From Nocardia aurantiaca (GTDB lineage Bacteria > Actinomycetota > Actinomycetes > Mycobacteriales > Mycobacteriaceae), in assembly GCF_009708175.1 (NCBI RefSeq), contig NZ_WMBB01000006.1, forward strand, positions 248,001-312,000: a stretch of DNA of 64,000 nt, written 5' to 3'. A program made the position numbers and the translations under genes. Under the pieces are notes generated by a model. It saw only the letters and a program-made list of their open reading frames with translations. It was not told the origin of the DNA and made no database searches. Within the stretch, counting starts at the first letter, position 1, and every line of letters begins with the position of its first letter. Shown one piece after another: positions 57,986 to 64,000 of the stretch.

Positions 57986-58020
57986 TAGCCGTCTAACGTT
58001 CTCTTTCAATAGACGGCTAA
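57985..58020. promoter_or_regulatory. Paired MarR operators
   Basis: TTAGCCGTCTAA (57985-57996) and ATAGACGGCTAA (58009-58020) are near-palindromic 12-bp sites and inverted copies of each other, 24 bp apart. They cover the divergent promoters of the MarR and NmrA-like genes, and the first touches the MarR start codon. Confidence 0.8.
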
Positions 58021-58035
58021 CGATCTGGAGGTGCC

Positions 58036-58887
58036 ATGCTACTGCTGACCGGAGCGACCGGGAACATCGGCCGCGAACTCACCCGCGTTCTCGACGCCAA
58101 CGATCTCGATTTCCGAGCCCTGGTGCGCGATCCGGCGCGGGCCGCGACCCTGCCCGCGCACGCCGAAGCCCGCCTCGGTGACCTCGACGACCCGGAGAGC
58201 CTCGACCGGGCCATGATCGGTGTCACCAGCCTGTTCCTGCTGGTGCCCGGCATCGGTTTGGACCACACCCGCACCTTGCTGCTCGCCGCCGAGCGAGCGG
58301 GGGTGGGCCGGATTGTCATGATCTCCTCGGCCCATGTGCTGGTCGAACCGCTGCCCGCCATGGGCAGCTGGCATCACGAACGCGAGAACCTGGTGCGCGC
58401 CAGCGGAATTCCGTACACGATCCTGCGGCCGGGTGGCTACATGTCCAATGCCCTCGAGTGGATTCCCGCCCTCCGCGCGGGCGACCCCGTGCTCGACCCG
58501 TCGGGCCCGGGCCGCTTCGCCCCGATCGATCCCGCCGATATCGCCGAGGTGGCGGCCCGCTGTCTCACCGAGCCCGGGCACACCGGCGCGGCCTATCACC
58601 TCACCGGCCCGGAGAGTCTGACCGTCGCCGATCAGGTCGCCATCCTGTCCCGGATCCTGGACCGCGACATCAAGATTCGCGAAACCGCCACCCCGGAGGA
58701 AGCGGTGGCGGCCCGCTTCCCGCACGGCGCTCCCCCGCGCCTCGCCGAAGCGATTGTCGAGGGCTTCGCCCTCATGCGCGCCGACACCGTCGGCGCCCGC
58801 ACCGATACCGTGGCCGAACTGCTCGGCCGCCCGCCCCGCGCCTTCGCCGACTGGTGCACGGCCCACCGTGAGGCCTTCGCGGATTAG
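58036..58887 (+). CDS. NmrA-like NAD(P)-binding protein
   Basis: A 283-residue atypical short-chain dehydrogenase fold. The dinucleotide motif is LLTGATGNIGREL near the N terminus, and the blocks HHERENLVRASGIPYTILRPGGYMSN and DIAEVAARCL are typical of the NmrA/YtfG (quinone oxidoreductase-like) group. The catalytic Tyr-x3-Lys of classical members is absent. The ATG at 58036 has GGAGG upstream. Control by the divergent MarR protein suggests a response to small aromatic or oxidative stress compounds, which is an inference. Confidence 0.85.
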   Translation: MLLLTGATGNIGRELTRVLDANDLDFRALVRDPARAATLPAHAEARLGDLDDPESLDRAMIGVTSLFLLVPGIGLDHTRTLLLAAERAGVGRIVMISSAHVLVEPLPAMGSWHHERENLVRASGIPYTILRPGGYMSNALEWIPALRAGDPVLDPSGPGRFAPIDPADIAEVAARCLTEPGHTGAAYHLTGPESLTVADQVAILSRILDRDIKIRETATPEEAVAARFPHGAPPRLAEAIVEGFALMRADTVGARTDTVAELLGRPPRAFADWCTAHREAFAD

Positions 58888-58910
58888 CCCGAACGAGGCG
58901 AAATCGATTG

Positions 58911-58985
58911 CGCCAGTGACGGGATTCGAACCCGCGGTTTCTTCCTTGACGGGGAAGCGAGGACTCCGGACTCCTCCACACCGAC
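58911..58985 (-). tRNA. Atypical tRNA-Asp(GTC)-like gene
   Basis: A 75-nt minus-strand cloverleaf can be drawn: 7-bp acceptor stem (GTCGGTG with CACTGGC, two G-T pairs), D stem GAGG/CCTC with loop AGTCCGGAGT, anticodon stem CTTCC/GGAAG, loop CCGTCAA with anticodon GTC, 5-nt variable region, and T arm GCGGG-TTCGAAT-CCCGT. The discriminator is G, as for Asp. Position 33 is C rather than the near-universal T, and position 38 is A. CCA is not encoded. It may be a functional oddity or a decayed copy. Confidence 0.6.
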
Positions 58986-59375
58986 TGGACCACCCCACGA
59001 CCTGCGCGCCAGGGCGTCGGTGGCGTCGATGACAGTACTGACGCGTCGCCGAAGGCGATACCGAATTTCCGCGGCGGGTCAGCCGAGGTCGGCGAGGAGC
59101 ACGCGGGCGTCGTCGACTTCGAGGACCTCGAGTTCCTCGAAGAGTGCCGGGGCCCGGCGGGAATGGTCGCGGGTGGCGGTGGCCGAGCCGAGTGCGCGGT
59201 CGTCTTCACGACGTACGTGACGGCGGCGGATCGGGTGGCGGTCAACTGGCCCCTGTTTTGTCACACACGCCGAGTGGCACACCGCCGCGGAGAGTCGTCC
59301 GATTCTCACCCGGTGGTGTGCCGCTCGCGGAGATCTACCGGTGTGCCCCACGGTGTTCGGGGCGCGGTCGGGTGA
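58986..59375. other. Intergenic region right of the tRNA-like gene
   Basis: About 390 bp without a supported gene. A minus-strand frame ending at 59079 closes with APALFEELEVLEVDDARVLLADLG, which looks like the C terminus of a protein, but its upstream part is low quality and has no ribosome site. It could be a gene remnant. Confidence 0.35.
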
Positions 59376-59840
59376 TCACCACTGGCCGGGGACGTACTCC
59401 CCACCCAGCTGGCCGGAGATGACATTGAGGCGGTTCCAGGCGTTGATGGTCGCGATCAGCGAGATGAGCGCGCCGATCTGGTCATCGTCGTAGTTCTTGC
59501 GGACCTGCGCCCAGGTGTCCTCGGTGATGGCGCCGCCGTCGGCGAGGCGGGTGCCCTCGTCGGTGAGGGCGAGGGCGGCGCGCTCGGGCTCGTTGAACAC
59601 GCTGGATTCCCTCCAGGCCGCGACCATGGCCAGGCGCACCGCGGTCTCGCCGGCGTGGGCGGCGTCCTTGGTGTGCATGTCCAGGCACATGCCGCAGCCG
59701 TTGATCTGCGAGGCGCGGATCTTGACCAGTTCCTGGGTGGCCTTGGGCAGGGCGGACTCGTCGACGACGCGGGCGGCGGTGACGAGTCGCTTGGTGAACT
59801 TGGCGGCGACTTCGTTGTCGTACAGGGCGAAGCGGGTCAT
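59376..59840 (-). CDS. AhpD-like carboxymuconolactone decarboxylase-family protein
   Basis: A 154-residue helical protein of the AhpD/CMD family. The redox pair is C-x2-C in INGCGMCLDMH, followed by the conserved His, and the block ELVKIRASQ precedes it. Such proteins reduce peroxides or recycle peroxiredoxins. The C-terminal part has INAWNRLNV, the motif of the alkylhydroperoxidase-like AhpD-core group. The ATG at 59840 has AGAGAGAA upstream. No peroxiredoxin gene is adjacent. Confidence 0.88.
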   Translation of the reverse strand: MTRFALYDNEVAAKFTKRLVTAARVVDESALPKATQELVKIRASQINGCGMCLDMHTKDAAHAGETAVRLAMVAAWRESSVFNEPERAALALTDEGTRLADGGAITEDTWAQVRKNYDDDQIGALISLIATINAWNRLNVISGQLGGEYVPGQW

Positions 59841-60137
59841 CGTTCTCTCTTTTCTCTCTGTGCCGTTCGTTGGCTTCGTCAGGTTGACGACGCGGCCCGC
59901 ACGGGTGTGACATCGGATCGACTGTGATGCCGGTCACCCACCGAGGCGGTCCGGTGCCGTGCCGACCTCTCGACAACGCCGGGCCCGCTCGGCATTTGCG
60001 CTGTTGAGATACTCTGCGGCCACGATGTGAATCTTGATTTCGCGAAATCGCCTCCATCGGAGGGGATCCGAGGCGATCATGGATCCGACGATTGTGAACC
60101 GACCGGTAGTCACATCCCGGCTACCTAAGGGGTTGCG
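59841..60137. other. Divergent intergenic region
   Basis: About 300 bp between the AhpD-like and DUF218 genes. No gene, RNA or clear operator is seen apart from AAGGGG upstream of the ATG at 60138. Confidence 0.4.
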
Positions 60138-60902
60138 ATGCTCGACGCAGGCAGACATCGGAAGATCTCACCCAACGGTCAGTGGCAAGGAGTCAGCCCG
60201 CAGTTGCGGCGCAGCCGGCCCGGCCGACATCACCGCCGGATTCCGAACGCGTTCCGCACGAAGGCCATGCGGGCGCTGCTGCCCGGAGCCACGGTCATCG
60301 CGCTGGCGACGGCCGCCGCCCCGGCCCACGCCGACGCGGCACCGCAACCGGTGCGGATCGATCCCATCGCGGGACTGTCCCAGGACATGGTGTCCACCAT
60401 CAACGCGCTGAAGACGATCAACTTCCCCGGCATGGACCTGCCGGGCCTGGACCTGCCGGCGCTGTTCACCCCGGACACCGCGATCGTGGTGCTCGGTTAC
60501 GGCCTGCTGCCCGACGGTCAGATGCGCCCCGAACTGATGGCCCGCCTCTACGCCGGCTACGTCTCGGCGCTGCTCTCCCCGCAGGCACCGGTCATCGTGA
60601 CCGGCGGCAACCCGCAGAACGGGGTGACCGAGGCGGATGCCATGGCGGATTGGCTGGTCGATCTGGGCATCGATCGGGGCCGCATTCACACCGAGACCAA
60701 GGCGAATTCGACGGTCCAGAACGCGGCGTTCTCCGCGCAGCTGATGGACGCCATCGGCGCGCACGCGGCCATCCTGATCACCTCGGCCGACCATATCGCC
60801 CGGGCGCTGACGAACTTCAAGGCCGCGGGAATCTCGGTGGTGGCGACCTTGACGCCGGATGCCTCGCCACTGTCGGCACAGCCGTTCGGACCGGTCAAAT
60901 AG
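60138..60902 (+). CDS. Exported DUF218 (YdcF/SanA/ElyC-like) protein
   Basis: A 254-residue protein. After a long basic N region, a signal sequence ALLPGATVIALATAAAPAHADA is followed by a DUF218 domain: IVVLGYGLLPDGQMRPELMARL, VIVTGGNPQNGVTEADAM, and TKANSTVQNA. Members are linked to envelope integrity and vancomycin sensitivity in enterics; the reaction is unknown. The ATG at 60138 has AAGGGG at good spacing; an ATG at 60267 (with GAAGG) would give a normal-length signal peptide and is a real alternative. Confidence 0.8.
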   Translation: MLDAGRHRKISPNGQWQGVSPQLRRSRPGRHHRRIPNAFRTKAMRALLPGATVIALATAAAPAHADAAPQPVRIDPIAGLSQDMVSTINALKTINFPGMDLPGLDLPALFTPDTAIVVLGYGLLPDGQMRPELMARLYAGYVSALLSPQAPVIVTGGNPQNGVTEADAMADWLVDLGIDRGRIHTETKANSTVQNAAFSAQLMDAIGAHAAILITSADHIARALTNFKAAGISVVATLTPDASPLSAQPFGPVK

Positions 60903-60932
60903 CCGGGAACTCCCGCTCCGCAGACGAAACAT

Positions 60933-60967
60933 GAAGGCCCGCCGGCCGATTCGACCGGCGGGCCTTC
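60933..60967. terminator. Terminator between convergent genes
   Basis: A perfect 13-bp GC-rich stem (60933-60945 with 60955-60967) and a 9-nt loop lie between the DUF218 gene and the FabG-like gene. Confidence 0.8.
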
Positions 60968-61015
60968 GCAGCGGGTTTGAGGGACTTGGCCCTGAGAGCT
61001 CCGAGGGCCGGCCTT

Positions 61016-61765
61016 CTAGAGGCGACGTCCGCCGTCGACGTAGATGGTCTGCCCGGTGACGAACGAGGCGTCGTCGGAGACCAGGAAGGACACCACGTTG
61101 GCGATGTCGGCGGGCTCGCCGACGCGGCGCAGTGGGGTGATCTTGGCGGCCTCGGCGCGGAACTCCTCGGGCGTGACCCCCACACGGGCGGCGGTGGCAT
61201 CGGTCATCTCGGTGACGATGAAGCCCGGCGCGACGGCGTTCACATTGATGCCGAACGGACCCAATTCCATTGCCAGCGTGCGGGTCAGGCCCTGGATACC
61301 CATTTTGGCGGCCGAGTAGTTGGCCTGGCCCCGGCTGCCCAGCGCGGACACGCTGGAGGTGTTGACGATCTTGCCGGACTTCTGCTTCACCATGTACTTC
61401 TGCGCCTCCCGTGAGCACAGGAACGTGCCCTTGAGATGCACGGACATGACGGTGTCCCAGTCGTCCACCGACATCTTGAACAGCAGGTTGTCGCGCAGCA
61501 CGCCGGCATTGTTGACCAGCACGTCCACCGAACCCAGTTCCGCGGCAACGCGTTCGAAGGCGGCCTGGACCTGCGTTTCGTCGGTGACATTGCCGCCGAC
61601 CGCGATGGCCTTGCCGCCGGCGGCGACGATGGCGTCCACCGTGTCCGTGCAGGCGGCCTCGTCGAGATCGACGATGGCCACGGCGAATCCGTCGGCGGCC
61701 AGGCGGGCGGCGGTGCCCGCGCCGATTCCGCGGGCCGCGCCGGTCACGACTGCGACTTTCGACAT
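61016..61765 (-). CDS. FabG-like short-chain dehydrogenase/reductase
   Basis: A 249-residue classical SDR. The cofactor loop is TGAARGIG (8-15), NNAG is at 85-88, and the catalytic set Ser (137-138), Tyr 150 and Lys 154 is complete. The C-terminal VTGQTIYVDGG is typical of 3-oxoacyl-ACP or acyl-CoA reductases. Aspartate after the second strand (VDLDE) suggests NAD(H). The ATG at 61765 has AGGGAGA upstream. It is 47 bp downstream of the acyl-CoA dehydrogenase gene and probably shares its transcript, hinting at beta-oxidation. Confidence 0.92.
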   Translation of the reverse strand: MSKVAVVTGAARGIGAGTAARLAADGFAVAIVDLDEAACTDTVDAIVAAGGKAIAVGGNVTDETQVQAAFERVAAELGSVDVLVNNAGVLRDNLLFKMSVDDWDTVMSVHLKGTFLCSREAQKYMVKQKSGKIVNTSSVSALGSRGQANYSAAKMGIQGLTRTLAMELGPFGINVNAVAPGFIVTEMTDATAARVGVTPEEFRAEAAKITPLRRVGEPADIANVVSFLVSDDASFVTGQTIYVDGGRRL

Positions 61766-61812
61766 GTCTGGATCTCCCTGTCCATGCAGAGCCTTTTCAA
61801 AGTAAGGCGTTG

Positions 61813-62964
61813 TCAGAGGAAGGCGTTGACGCCGGTGAGGGCTCGGCCGATGAGCAGTTTCTGGATCTGGCTGGTGCCTTCGTACAGGGTGAGCACCCGG
61901 GCGTCGCGCAGGTACTTCGACACCGGGTACTCGTCGATGTAGCCGTATCCGCCGAATACCTGGATGGCATTGTTGGCGGCCTTCACCGCGGCCTCGCTGG
62001 CGAACAGCTTGGCGACCGACGCCTCGGTGCCGAAGGGCTTGCCCTGCTCGACGAGTCCGGCGACCCGCCAGGTGAGCAGCCGCGCCGCCTCGACCTCGAC
62101 GGCGATATCGGCGATGAGTTCCTGGACCAGCTGGTAGGAGGCGATCGGCTTGCCGAACTGCTCGCGCTGCTGAGCGTATTTCACCGCGGCCTCCAGACAG
62201 CCGCGCGCGACGCCGACACACCCGGCGGCCACGCCCATGCGCCCCTTGTCCAGGGCGGCCATGGCGATCTTGAAGCCTTGGCCGAGCTCGCCGAGCCGGT
62301 TGGCGTCGGGCACGCGGACGCGGTCGAAGACCAGTTCGGCGGTGGCCTGGCCGCGCAGGCCGAGCTTGCCCTTGATCTCGGTGCGCCCGAAGCCTGGGGC
62401 ATCGGTGGGGACCAGGAACGCGGTCACGCCCTTGGGGCCGGGGCCCCCGGTGCGCGCGAAGACGAGGGCGACATCGGCCCAGGTGCCGTTGGTGATGAAC
62501 ATCTTGGTGCCGGAGAGCAGCCAATCCTCGCCGTCGGCAACGGCTTTGGTAGTGAGGCTGCTCGCATCGGAGCCGGTGCCGGGTTCGGTGAGGGCGAAGC
62601 AGCCCAGCGCCCGGCCCGAGCACAGCCGCGGCAGCCACTCCCGTTTCTGGGCGTCGGTGCCGTAGGTCTTGATCGACTTGGATACCAGGCCCAGCGAGAC
62701 CGAGACGATGCCGCGCACCGAGCTGTCGCCGCGCCCGAGTTCCTCGAGCAGCAGGCAGTAGTCCGTGGCGGTGCCGCCGGCCCCGCCGTACTCCTCGGGG
62801 ATCTCGATGCCGAGAAAGCCCATGTCACCGAGCTTGCCGACGATCGCGACATCCACCGATTCGGCCCGATCCCAGGCGGCCGCGTACGGTACGACCTCTT
62901 TGTCCACCCAGGCCCGGGCCAGGTCACGCAGTTCGCGCTGCGGCTCGTCGAGTTCGAAGTCCAT
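61813..62964 (-). CDS. Acyl-CoA dehydrogenase
   Basis: A 383-residue flavoenzyme of the ACAD family. Family signatures are CFALTEPGTGSDASSL (FAD and substrate binding) and QVFGGYGYIDEYPVSKYLRDARVLTLYEGTSQIQ, where the Glu of YEGTS is the catalytic base position. Length and both ends are standard. It likely acts on fatty acyl-CoA of unknown chain length. It is divergent from a TetR gene with two operators in the 130-bp gap. Confidence 0.94.
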   Translation of the reverse strand: MDFELDEPQRELRDLARAWVDKEVVPYAAAWDRAESVDVAIVGKLGDMGFLGIEIPEEYGGAGGTATDYCLLLEELGRGDSSVRGIVSVSLGLVSKSIKTYGTDAQKREWLPRLCSGRALGCFALTEPGTGSDASSLTTKAVADGEDWLLSGTKMFITNGTWADVALVFARTGGPGPKGVTAFLVPTDAPGFGRTEIKGKLGLRGQATAELVFDRVRVPDANRLGELGQGFKIAMAALDKGRMGVAAGCVGVARGCLEAAVKYAQQREQFGKPIASYQLVQELIADIAVEVEAARLLTWRVAGLVEQGKPFGTEASVAKLFASEAAVKAANNAIQVFGGYGYIDEYPVSKYLRDARVLTLYEGTSQIQKLLIGRALTGVNAFL

Positions 62965-62977
62965 GATGGCGATCTCT

Positions 62978-63037
62978 CCTAACCAAACGTTGTTAGGTTT
63001 ATGGCTTCCGAAGCTATCCTAACAGTGTTCGGTTTTT
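62978..63037. promoter_or_regulatory. Two TetR operators in the acyl-CoA dehydrogenase/tetR gap
   Basis: Minus-strand CCTAACAACGTTTGGTTAGG (plus 62978-62997) is a 20-bp near-palindrome. Plus-strand CCTAACAGTGTTCGGTTTTT (63018-63037) matches it at most positions. They are inverted with respect to each other and flank the divergent promoters. Confidence 0.7.
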
Positions 63038-63097
63038 CAAGGACCGGGTGATAAATTCAACCCCACGGGGAATCGCGGGGGTCTTCCGCAGAAGGAG

Positions 63098-63781
63098 GTG
63101 AGCCGGATAGCCAGGCCGAAGGTGCCGCTGCTGAGCCGCGAACGCATTCGCGAGGCGGCCTTGACCCTGATCGACCGTGACGGGCTCGCCGAGCTGTCGA
63201 TGCGCAAGCTCGCCGCCGAACTGGGCGTGCAGGCCGCCTCCCTCTACACCCACTACCCCACCAAGGACGCGGTGCTGGATGACATAGCAGCTGGCCTGAT
63301 GGCCAGGGTCGACCCGTCGGCGTTCGATCAGGGCTGGCGCATCGGCCTCACCTCCTGGGCGCGCTCGTATCGCGACGCCCTGGTCCGACACCCGAATTTC
63401 GTGGCCTATCTGGCCGCCGGGCCCGGCACCCGGGACGAGAACCTGCGTACCGCCGACGCCGTCCACGGCGGCCTGGTCTCCGCCGGCTGGCCCCCGCGCG
63501 AGGCCACCATGATCGGCGCCGCGACCCGCTACCTGGTCATGGGCGCGACCATGGGTTCGTTCTCCCGCGGTTTCGTCGATGACATCCAGGTCTATCGAGA
63601 CCGGTACCCCCACCTGGAGCAGGCGCATCTGCTGCGCGCCAAGGCCGACGAAATCGACGCGGAGAGTTTCGAATTGGCGTTGTCTGCCTTCACCGACGGT
63701 CTGGGACTGCGCTTCGACGCCATTGAGAAGGAGCGGGCCCGCCGTCGGCGGGCTCGTTCCGGAAGCACCGAATCCGGTTAG
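63098..63781 (+). CDS. TetR-family transcriptional regulator
   Basis: A TetR repressor with N-terminal helix-turn-helix SRERIREAALTLIDRDGLAELSMRKLAAELGVQAASLYTHYPTKDAVL and a helical ligand domain. The GTG at 63098 (227 residues) is given as the first standard codon, but the AAGGAGG at 63092-63098 overlaps it and is at ideal distance (8 nt) from ATA at 63107, which gives (M)ARPKVPLLSRERI, the usual start in this family. The protein probably controls the divergent acyl-CoA dehydrogenase operon through the paired sites. Confidence 0.9.
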   Translation: MSRIARPKVPLLSRERIREAALTLIDRDGLAELSMRKLAAELGVQAASLYTHYPTKDAVLDDIAAGLMARVDPSAFDQGWRIGLTSWARSYRDALVRHPNFVAYLAAGPGTRDENLRTADAVHGGLVSAGWPPREATMIGAATRYLVMGATMGSFSRGFVDDIQVYRDRYPHLEQAHLLRAKADEIDAESFELALSAFTDGLGLRFDAIEKERARRRRARSGSTESG

Positions 63782-64000
63782 GACAGACGCGCTTTCGCGT
63801 CTTCATGGCGGAACCGGAAGTGCCGGTCCTGCGGGTCGGCGACGATGCCGTCGAGCGAGACGAACAGTCCTGCGGTGATCTCGCGCATCGGGGACAGCGC
63901 CCCGGATTCATCGGCGGCCACCGCCCGTTTCCTCCCGCAGGTGCCCCGTTCGGGCGGCTCGGCCGGGCCGCCGCCACTGCGCTGCCTTTCACCCATTACG
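63778..64000 (-). CDS. Short or partial protein at the window edge
   Basis: A minus-strand frame open to the window edge and ending at 63778, overlapping the end of the TetR gene by 4 bp. The part MREITAGLFVSLDGIVADP (ATG at 63888) resembles the start of RibD/DHFR-like reductases, but the frame stops only 36 codons later (after FRHEDAKARLS). It may be a decayed remnant, a small protein or the C terminus of a gene outside the window. Confidence 0.35.
   Translation of the reverse strand, partial: VMGERQRSGGGPAEPPERGTCGRKRAVAADESGALSPMREITAGLFVSLDGIVADPQDRHFRFRHEDAKARLS

Noticed and set aside
58888..58910. Short match (CGAAATCGATTGCGCC) to the right end of the dispersed repeat
   Set aside because: Only about 15 bp resemble it and the rest of the repeat is absent; likely chance.

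Overview
The window is high-GC, gene-dense actinobacterial chromosome. A complete-looking division and cell-wall (dcw) cluster, mycolata-type envelope genes (PimB-, MptA- and LppM-like) and the gene order around pknL, aroG, the ArsA ATPase, pimB, the NlpC/P60 genes, trpD and the cytochrome bc1 genes all follow the Mycobacterium tuberculosis Rv2148c-Rv2196 neighbourhood as I remember it. Together with the carotenoid genes this points to a Nocardia-like member of the Mycobacteriales. The genus is an inference.

Left part, about 1-17,800, minus strand: mraZ, rsmH, an FtsL-like gene, ftsI/pbpB, murE, murF, mraY, murD, ftsW, murC, ftsQ, ftsZ, pgeF and a PLP-binding YggS protein. Most neighbours overlap by ATGA or GTGA. 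Three MraZ boxes overlap a good promoter upstream of mraZ. The striking gap is murG: ftsW and murC overlap directly. MurE, FtsI and FtsQ carry in-frame tandem repeats near their N termini.

Middle part, about 18,100-36,900: a DUF3040 membrane protein and a HEPN-like protein, then a plus-strand run of a GNAT acetyltransferase, CrtO-type oxidoreductase, CruF-like membrane protein, LppM-like lipoprotein and CruC-like glycosyltransferase. Next come a secreted protein and metF on the minus strand, then a second plus-strand run: GGPP synthase, crtI, an MptA-type mannosyltransferase and crtB, with mptA-crtB overlapping by GTGA. A Rv2175c-like protein and a PASTA-containing PknL-type kinase are divergent. 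AroG and a DEDD exoribonuclease are also divergent. A dispersed repeat of about 140 bp occurs three to four times between 31.9 and 38.0 kb, mostly at gene 3' ends.

Right-middle part, about 37,000-54,900: an acyltransferase, a ROK kinase, a CxxC protein, an ArsA-type ATPase, two SRPBCC proteins, PimB, a membrane HExxH protein and two NlpC/P60 hydrolases (minus), then an exonuclease/GIY-YIG fusion (plus) and the ctaE-qcrC-qcrA-qcrB respiratory operon (minus).

Right end, about 55,000-64,000: trpD, a divergent TrpF-like gene, a stand-alone Lrp/AsnC sensor domain, a MarR/NmrA divergent pair with clear operators, an atypical tRNA-Asp-like gene, an AhpD-like protein, a DUF218 protein, a FabG-like reductase, an acyl-CoA dehydrogenase and its divergent TetR regulator with two candidate operators.

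Two cross-cutting patterns stand out. Several genes appear to start at non-standard codons (CTG, ATC/CTG, ATA) with good ribosome-binding or overlap context. Several others have a -10-like hexamer 6-8 nt before a GTG, the layout of leaderless transcripts.
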